A stretch of 12,428 nt of DNA. It comes from an archaeon. GTDB lineage: Archaea; Nanobdellota; Nanobdellia; Pacearchaeales; UBA284. This document shows, one piece after another, positions 1 to 4,107 of the stretch; position 1 is the stretch's first letter; the number at the start of each line of letters is the position of its first letter. The notes under the pieces were generated by a model, which was given only the letters and a program-made list of their open reading frames with translations, ran no database searches and was not told where the DNA came from. The DNA lies in assembly GCA_030619955.1 (NCBI GenBank), contig JAUXAK010000011.1, positions 1 through 12,428 of the forward strand, read 5' to 3'. The position numbers and the translations under genes are program-made.

Positions 1-837
1 CTTAATCTTGCCTACTATCTTCTGTGTTTTTCTGTTTATTAGATTATTATCTTTTGAAATTAAAATTGGTTCTAATTTTGAATCTCCTGGACCTGGAAGT
101 GATATTGGAACTTTTTTCTTTAGATTATCTACTGTATAAGCAAATCCTTCCCTAGGATCTTTAAGTTCAATATAACCATCTTCAAAAACTTTTTGCATAA
201 ATTCTGCAGTAGATCCAACAGAAAGATTAAAATTATTAAGATACCCTTCTTTTTCTTTTACATATATAAACTCAAGTATGTCCGGATGATCAACTTTTAA
301 AACACCCATGTTAGCACCTCTTCTTTTGCTGCCTTGTTTAATTTGTTGAGTCGCGCCATTATAAATCATAAAAAAAGAGAGTGTTCCAGGAGAAGTTGCT
401 TCAGTAGAAGAAATATAAGAGCCATTTGGCCTTAATCTAGAAAAAGAAAAACCTGTTCCACCACCACTTTTATGAACAATTGCCTTGTGTTTCATAGTTT
501 CAAATATTCCTTCTATAGAATCTTCAATTGGCAATACAAAACAAGCACTAAGTTGCTGTAATGTCTGACCTGCATTCATTAAAGTAGGTGAATTAGGTAA
601 AAAATAAAACTGAGACATCATTTCATAAAATTTTTTTGCTGTTTTTTTAATTTCAGTATCAGAAGCACCATCATCCCGGTCTGCTAATGCAATATCATAA
701 GCAACTCTGTTAAACATGTCATCAGCTGTTTCAATAATCTGGTCTTTTTCTTTTTTCAAATATCTCTTTTCAAGAACTTTAATAGAAGCACCAGTTAAAT
801 CCAACTTATCTTCAAGTCCATTACTGTATTTTGCCAT
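1..837 (-). CDS. nrdJ: Class II (adenosylcobalamin-dependent) ribonucleotide reductase, N-terminal part
   Basis: The gene is cut by the left edge: 279 N-terminal residues are visible and the frame is open to base 1. Class II reductases make deoxyribonucleotides from ribonucleotides in the cytoplasm, using a B12-derived thiyl radical. Visible family motifs are LTGASIKVLEKRYL (residues 14-27), FLPNSPTLMNAG (79-90) followed by the conserved Cys99, HKSGGGTGFSFSRLRP (122-137), QQIKQGSKRRGANMG (164-178) and FNLSVG (203-208). The catalytic Cys/Glu and C-terminal cysteines would lie outside the window. Residues about 231-265 look like an insertion before INRKTQKIVGKIK, which resumes the usual NPRTG-like segment. 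The ATG at 837 is preferred because the LTxxALxVLExRY start of the family follows at once. No Shine-Dalgarno precedes it, and a stop codon lies three bases upstream, so reinitiation or coupling is likely. It is co-directional with nrdR. The family call is very secure; class II rather than class I rests on the N-terminal motifs and the absence of an ATP cone. Confidence 0.95.
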   Translation of the reverse strand, partial: MAKYSNGLEDKLDLTGASIKVLEKRYLKKEKDQIIETADDMFNRVAYDIALADRDDGASDTEIKKTAKKFYEMMSQFYFLPNSPTLMNAGQTLQQLSACFVLPIEDSIEGIFETMKHKAIVHKSGGGTGFSFSRLRPNGSYISSTEATSPGTLSFFMIYNGATQQIKQGSKRRGANMGVLKVDHPDILEFIYVKEKEGYLNNFNLSVGSTAEFMQKVFEDGYIELKDPREGFAYTVDNLKKKVPISLPGPGDSKLEPILISKDNNLINRKTQKIVGKIK

Positions 838-840
838 TTT

Positions 841-987
841 TTATTTTTCTTTTATTTGTTTTATTTTTTCTTTATATTTTTGTTCTATTAAACGCTCTAA
901 CTTTGTTGGAATTACAGTATATCTAACTAGATCAGGATATTCTACATAATTTAATATGCATCCATATTTTTTTATTTCTTTCTTTTT
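841..987 (-). other. Open 49-codon stretch between nrdR and nrdJ, coding-like but without ATG/GTG/TTG
   Basis: Between the nrdR stop and the nrdJ start the minus strand stays open for 48 sense codons. The stretch includes residues reading NYVEYPDLVRYTVIPTKLER and then a Lys/Glu-rich helix-like tail, ending at a TAA three bases before the nrdJ ATG. It lies in the same frame as both neighbours: nrdR, TAA, one Lys codon, TAA, this stretch, TAA, one Lys codon, nrdJ. There is no ATG, GTG or TTG in frame; only ATA or ATT codons could serve. The composition looks like protein rather than AT-rich spacer. It could be a small protein with a non-standard start, the remains of an extra gene or N-terminal domain, or chance. 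I do not recognise the sequence. Confidence 0.35.
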
Positions 988-993
988 TTATTT

Positions 994-1434
994 TTACAGT
1001 TCTTTTATTGTTTTTTTAAAATCACTTATATCTTCAAATTCCCGATAAACAGATGCAAATCTAATGTAAGCTATTTTATCAATTTTCTTTAGTTTTTTCA
1101 TAACAAGCTCGCCAAGAATTCTAGCAGGAACCTCTTTATTCATGCTCTTAATCCTTGCCTCAATTTCATTCACCAGTTTTTCAATTTTTTCCTGGCTTAT
1201 TGGCCTTTTTTCACAAGCTTTTATCATCCCAATCATAAGCTTTTCCCTGTTAAATGGCTCTCTTCTATTATCTTTTTTAACTATAACAAGATTTCGTGCC
1301 TCTATTCTTTCGTAAGTTGTAAACCTTTTTTTGCATTTAAGATTTAAACACTCACGTCTTCTTCTAGTGATTCCTTCTTTGCTTTCTCTCTTATCAAGAA
1401 CTTTTGTATTGCCAGAGCAGTATGGACATTTCAT
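994..1434 (-). CDS. nrdR: NrdR-type transcriptional repressor of ribonucleotide reductase genes
   Basis: A 146-residue protein, the normal size for NrdR. The N-terminal zinc ribbon has C3, C6, C29 and C34 (MKCPYC and ECLNLKCKKRFTTYE). An ATP-cone domain follows from about residue 47 (LVIVKKDNRREPFNREKL) to about 137 (RFASVYREFEDISDF). In characterised bacterial NrdRs the ATP cone senses ATP/dATP and the zinc ribbon binds tandem NrdR boxes to repress RNR genes. Here nrdR is the first full gene of an operon with nrdJ, and two NrdR-box-like sites lie just upstream (1463-1478 and 1494-1509), so autoregulation with control of nrdJ is the simple reading. The ATG has no Shine-Dalgarno of its own and no upstream in-frame start, since a TAA lies four codons before it. 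It overlaps the stop of a short leader ORF in an ATGA junction. NrdR is mainly bacterial, with some archaeal members. Confidence 0.95.
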   Translation of the reverse strand: MKCPYCSGNTKVLDKRESKEGITRRRRECLNLKCKKRFTTYERIEARNLVIVKKDNRREPFNREKLMIGMIKACEKRPISQEKIEKLVNEIEARIKSMNKEVPARILGELVMKKLKKIDKIAYIRFASVYREFEDISDFKKTIKEL

Positions 1435-1469
1435 TTTAAATATTTATTATGCATTAGGTAACATACCAT
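1431..1469 (-). CDS. 12-codon leader peptide upstream of nrdR
   Basis: A short ORF reading MVCYLMHNKYLK starts eight bases after an AAGGAGG Shine-Dalgarno and ends with a TGA that overlaps the nrdR start codon (ATGA). nrdR itself lacks a ribosome-binding sequence, so ribosomes loaded on the leader could reinitiate at nrdR. Its start overlaps the downstream NrdR-box-like site. The peptide shows no amino-acid run typical of attenuator leaders. It could instead be a by-product of a ribosome-loading site whose peptide has no role. Translation is inferred from signals only. Confidence 0.5.
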   Translation of the reverse strand: MVCYLMHNKYLK

Positions 1470-1478
1470 ATCTTGTGC
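1463..1478 (-). promoter_or_regulatory. NrdR-box-like operator, proximal copy
   Basis: Minus-strand GCACAAGATATGGTAT matches the bacterial NrdR-box consensus ACACWATATATWGTGT at 12 of 16 positions, counted by eye. It overlaps the end of the Shine-Dalgarno and the leader start codon. Its centre is 31 bp from that of the distal copy, about three helical turns, as in bacterial tandem NrdR boxes. Confidence 0.6.
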
Positions 1479-1484
1479 CTCCTT
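1478..1484 (-). promoter_or_regulatory. Strong Shine-Dalgarno AAGGAGG of the nrdR leader
   Basis: On the minus strand AAGGAGG lies eight bases before the leader ATG at 1469 and 44 bases before the nrdR ATG. It is the best ribosome-binding sequence in the window, too far from nrdR to serve it directly, which is the main argument for the leader ORF. Confidence 0.65.
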
Positions 1485-1493
1485 TTTAAAATA

Positions 1494-1509
1494 TAACAAC
1501 ATATTGTGT
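1494..1509 (-). promoter_or_regulatory. NrdR-box-like operator, distal copy
   Basis: Minus-strand ACACAATATGTTGTTA matches the consensus ACACWATATATWGTGT at 13 of 16 positions, counted by eye. It lies between the TATA-like box at 1516-1523 and the expected transcription start near 1493. NrdR bound here would block the start of transcription. nrdR is the adjacent gene, which supports the assignment. Confidence 0.7.
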
Positions 1510-1515
1510 TATTGG

Positions 1516-1523
1516 TTTATAAA
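1516..1523 (-). promoter_or_regulatory. TATA-like promoter element of the nrdR-nrdJ operon
   Basis: TTTATAAA on the minus strand, followed by CC. Archaeal transcription usually starts 24-28 bases downstream of the TATA centre, which would be about 1492-1496. That leaves a short leader of roughly ten bases before AAGGAGG and places the distal NrdR-box-like site between TATA box and start point. The sequence is a palindrome, so orientation is taken from the gene. Confidence 0.5.
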
Positions 1524-1555
1524 TTTTATTGTTTTATTTTATATTATTTTAGAAG

Positions 1556-1566
1556 TGATATTATCA
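1556..1566. repeat. 11-bp palindrome in the exchanger-nrdR gap
   Basis: TGATATTATCA, with five-base arms, is flanked on both sides by a direct repeat AGTGA (1554-1558 and 1566-1570). It lies about 35 bp upstream of the nrdR TATA-like box. It could be an upstream regulator site or chance in AT-rich sequence. Apart from this, the TATA-like sequence at 1604-1616 and the NrdR control region, I see nothing in the 1435-1616 gap. Confidence 0.2.
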
Positions 1567-1603
1567 GTGAGGTAATTATTCATGTTTATTTTATTTATAT
1601 TAT

Positions 1604-1616
1604 TATTTTTATACTA
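1604..1616 (-). promoter_or_regulatory. Possible distal TATA element after the exchanger stop
   Basis: Minus-strand TAGTATAAAAATA differs at one base from the 13-mer TAATATAAAAATA found before the methyltransferase and P-type ATPase genes. It lies directly after the exchanger stop codon and about 170 bases upstream of nrdR, so it could be a second nrdR promoter that starts outside the operators. AT-rich chance is also possible. Confidence 0.25.
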
Positions 1617-2576
1617 TCAAACTATTATTCCTTTAAAATAAAATTCAATTAAAATAAAAATTATGTAAAATAAGAGGAGGGCAATTCCTTCCACAACATA
1701 GAGTTTTGAACCGCTTTTCAAGAAAGTTGCAAATAAAAATGTGAGAAAAACCATAAATAAAGCAGAGATAAAGAAAAGCATAAAGTTTGCAGTTATAGGC
1801 CATATTATGGCAGTAACACCAAGAACAAGAGTTGAATTTATAGCAACACTTCCAAGTAAATTACCAAGAGCCATTTCTCCATGACCAAGCTGAGCTGCTC
1901 TTGATTGAAATGCAAGCTCTGGAATTGATGTGCCTAATGCTATTAAAAACAAACCAATTATAATAGGGGGTAATGCAAAATCAACTGAAAGCAATGTTGC
2001 ATATTTAACAATATACCTTGCACTAAGAAAAAGCAAAACCAAAAAAGCAACAAACAATGCTGAATAAATAACAATTTCAGAACGTTTAACTTTTTCTTCT
2101 AGAACTAAAGGTTTCTTAAATTTCTTTCTTCTTTTTAAAATGCGCAAAGAATAAAGAAAAAAAACCGCAAGCAGGATTATACCATCAATCCTGCTTATTG
2201 AATTGCCTATAAAGAAAAGTATTAAAGGCAATATTACTATTGGTATTAAAAAGAAAGCATCTTTTTCAATTTTTTTAGTCTTGATTTTTATACCTTTTGC
2301 AATTAAAATCATAATGCCTCCGACAAGTGCTATGTTAGCAATGTTTGAACCAATAACATTTCCTAATGAAAGTGCAGTATTTCTAGCTAAAGCAGAACTA
2401 ATACCAACAAACAGCTCTGGTATTGTTGTGGCTAAAGACATTAAAATAAAAGCAATAACATACTCGCTTACATGTAAAAAATGGGATATTTTTATTAGAC
2501 TTTTTATAAGAATTGTGCTAGTTATTACAAGAACTGCACAAGACAAAATAAAAAATAACAAATTAAGCCATAACAT
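1617..2576 (-). CDS. Ca2+:cation antiporter (CaCA family, Na+/Ca2+ exchanger type)
   Basis: A 319-residue integral membrane protein with about ten hydrophobic segments and the two inverted alpha-repeats of the CaCA family. Alpha-1 has MSLATTIPE with Glu54, then LGNVIGSNIAN (71-81). Alpha-2 has IALGTSIPE with Glu220, then LGNLLGSVAIN (237-247). Characterised family members exchange cytoplasmic Ca2+ for Na+ (or H+/K+), with the two Glu residues as Ca2+ ligands. A basic cytoplasmic loop (about 148-166) separates the two halves. The length fits the short prokaryotic YrbG/NCX_Mj-like exchangers. The second GSN motif reads GSV, so the two halves are not equal and the ion preference may differ. It is the last gene of the methyltransferase-GGDEF-exchanger operon, 25 bases after the GGDEF stop. 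The start is preceded only by a weak AGAAAGA. The family is secure; the substrate is inferred. Confidence 0.9.
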   Translation of the reverse strand: MLWLNLLFFILSCAVLVITSTILIKSLIKISHFLHVSEYVIAFILMSLATTIPELFVGISSALARNTALSLGNVIGSNIANIALVGGIMILIAKGIKIKTKKIEKDAFFLIPIVILPLILFFIGNSISRIDGIILLAVFFLYSLRILKRRKKFKKPLVLEEKVKRSEIVIYSALFVAFLVLLFLSARYIVKYATLLSVDFALPPIIIGLFLIALGTSIPELAFQSRAAQLGHGEMALGNLLGSVAINSTLVLGVTAIIWPITANFMLFFISALFMVFLTFLFATFLKSGSKLYVVEGIALLLFYIIFILIEFYFKGIIV

Positions 2577-2601
2577 TTTTTCTTTCTATTTTAATCCTTT
2601 T

Positions 2602-3243
2602 TTATTTTTTTATCACATAAATGAGATTTTTGCCTTTGTGTTTTGCTTTGTATAATGCGAGATCAGCTTGATTTAACATATGTTTTATTCCTTTTTTTGT
2701 TAACTGTGAAATTCCCATAGAAACTGTTACATGTTCAAAACCAGGTTTAAGTTTTTTCTTTGTTGCTTTTATTCTTGCTATTATAATTTTTCTTCTTACT
2801 CTTTCAGAGACTTCTTTTGCTTTCTTAAGAACTGTATTTGGCATTACTATTATAAACTCTTCACCTCCAAATCTTGCCAAAAAATCTTCAGCTCTTATAT
2901 TTTTTTGAATTATTTGTGTTACTTTTCTTAAAGCAATATCTCCTTGTAAATGGCCATACTTATCATTGTATTCTTTAAAGTCATCTATATCAAGCATCAC
3001 TATACATAAAGGAAATTTATATCTCATAGCTCTTTTCATTTCTCTTATTAGAATCTCATCAAGAATACGTCTGTTTAGAACTCCAGTTAAATGATCTCTT
3101 GTTGCAAATAAATAAAGTTTATTAAAAAATTTATCTATTGTTTCAGTTCTTGGTTTTACTTTTTCAACTTCAGTTTTAAATTTTTTAGTTAAATATTCAA
3201 GTTCTGTATATTTTTTTTCTATTTGTTTCTTCTTTTTTTTCAT
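2602..3243 (-). CDS. GGDEF-domain diguanylate cyclase with N-terminal coiled coil
   Basis: A soluble 213-residue protein. Residues 1-45 are charged and helical, probably a coiled coil for dimerisation, with no membrane segment or sensor domain. The rest is a full GGDEF domain: DHLTGVLNRR (50-59), LDIDDFKEYNDKYGHLQGD (84-102) with metal-binding Asp85, the GGEEF active-site loop (126-130), VSMGIS (174-179) and ADLALYKAKHKGKN (193-206). RAED (117-120) lies five residues before GGEEF and is the classical RxxD inhibitory site that binds c-di-GMP. Such enzymes make c-di-GMP from two GTP. I chose the ATG at 3243 because it overlaps the methyltransferase stop in an ATGA junction; a TTG at 3261 would add six residues. 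No EAL, HD-GYP or PilZ protein is visible here. GGDEF proteins are rare in archaea, so acquisition from bacteria is likely. Confidence 0.92.
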   Translation of the reverse strand: MKKKKKQIEKKYTELEYLTKKFKTEVEKVKPRTETIDKFFNKLYLFATRDHLTGVLNRRILDEILIREMKRAMRYKFPLCIVMLDIDDFKEYNDKYGHLQGDIALRKVTQIIQKNIRAEDFLARFGGEEFIIVMPNTVLKKAKEVSERVRRKIIIARIKATKKKLKPGFEHVTVSMGISQLTKKGIKHMLNQADLALYKAKHKGKNLIYVIKK

Positions 3244-4025
3244 CTTTTCTTTTGTTTCCAATGAGGTTTGAATCTTACTTGAGTTGTGTAAATACTTTTA
3301 ACACCATTCCATTCTTTCCAAATAAAATTATAATCGATTGCTGTAACAAGTTTTAATTTAAAATTTAATTTTTTTCGTTTTTTAATTTCTATGTACATTG
3401 GCTTATTTCCTCCTTTTTGTCCTCTTCTTTTCCAAACTACTTTTACACCTTTTATCCTTTTACAATAATCCCAAAAATTTATTTCTTTTCCTTTATCCCA
3501 AACTTCCCAATAAGGAAGATAATAAAAAGGTTCTCCTTTTTTGCCTGGTTTTTTATTTTTATAATCATGATATTTTTCAAAACTTGGTGCAATTCTTACA
3601 ATTCCTTCTTTCTTCAAGAGTCTATTACATTCTTCTAAGAAATGTACTTTATTATCAATTAAATAGATAGTTACCTGGCTAAATATCACATCAAAAGAAT
3701 TGTTTTTAAAAGGAAGTCTCTTGCTTGCATCACAATAATAAAACTTAGGTAGCTTAATTTTTTTTAATTGCTCTTTTGTAAAAATATGTCTTTTTAGCGC
3801 TTCTTTTATCATGGTTTTTTGATTGCCATGTTCTGACTTTAGATTGAATCCCCAGATATCAATCTTGTTTCCGAATAGCTTAACTAAATCAAGCATTGCT
3901 ATTCCCCAACCACAGCCAGCTTCAAGAATTTTTACTTTTGGTTGTTTTTTAAGTTTTGATTTGATAATTTCAATAACGTTACCAAGACTTCTCTGTGCAT
4001 GATCTATTCCTCTGTTTCTTGCCAT
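3240..4025 (-). CDS. Class I SAM-dependent methyltransferase, substrate unknown
   Basis: A 261-residue protein with a Rossmann-type methyltransferase core. Motif I is ILEAGCGWG (33-41), with Glu35 and the glycine-rich SAM loop. An acidic YCDA (97-100) probably contacts the adenine. LPFKNNSFDVIFSQ (104-117) is the motif seen in Methyltransf_11/25 proteins, and FLEECNRLLKKEGIVRIAP (129-147) resembles their late strand region. The C-terminal third is basic and rich in aromatic residues (FYYLPYWEVW, 167-176) and gives no substrate clue. It is the first gene of a three-gene operon and overlaps the GGDEF gene by four bases, so the two are probably made together. A TATA-like element lies 40 bases upstream. 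No Shine-Dalgarno is visible before the ATG. The fold is secure; small-molecule, lipid or protein targets are all possible. Confidence 0.88.
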   Translation of the reverse strand: MARNRGIDHAQRSLGNVIEIIKSKLKKQPKVKILEAGCGWGIAMLDLVKLFGNKIDIWGFNLKSEHGNQKTMIKEALKRHIFTKEQLKKIKLPKFYYCDASKRLPFKNNSFDVIFSQVTIYLIDNKVHFLEECNRLLKKEGIVRIAPSFEKYHDYKNKKPGKKGEPFYYLPYWEVWDKGKEINFWDYCKRIKGVKVVWKRRGQKGGNKPMYIEIKKRKKLNFKLKLVTAIDYNFIWKEWNGVKSIYTTQVRFKPHWKQKKR

Positions 4026-4064
4026 TCTATTTTTTCAAAGATTTAATTATTTTAAAGCCCTTGT

Positions 4065-4077
4065 TATTTTTATATTA
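4065..4077 (-). promoter_or_regulatory. TATA-like promoter of the methyltransferase-GGDEF-exchanger operon
   Basis: Minus-strand TAATATAAAAATA lies 40 bases upstream of the methyltransferase ATG, which would place the transcript start about 15-20 bases before the gene. The identical 13-mer precedes the P-type ATPase gene. A second AT-rich candidate (AAATATATAATAA, around 4080-4092) overlaps the same gap. Confidence 0.45.
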
Positions 4078-4107
4078 CTTATTATATATTTTTTAAATTT
4101 TAAATTC

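Noticed and set aside
716..949. 77-codon plus-strand ORF
   Set aside because: It lies opposite the nrdJ N-terminus and the nrdR-nrdJ gap. Its Phe/Ser/Tyr-rich composition is what the complement of AT-rich coding sequence gives, and it matches no known motif.
1569..1595. Possible small ORF or hairpin terminator in the exchanger-nrdR gap
   Set aside because: The ORF is only 14 codons with no Shine-Dalgarno. No stable GC-containing stem or long T-run on the minus strand supports a terminator.
2203..2655. 150-codon plus-strand ORF opposite the exchanger and the GGDEF 3' end
   Set aside because: It spans two well-supported minus-strand genes and has no recognisable motif.
3244..3261. TTG start adding six residues to the GGDEF protein
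   Set aside because: The ATG at 3243 forms an ATGA overlap with the upstream stop, the commoner arrangement, and the added residues carry no domain.
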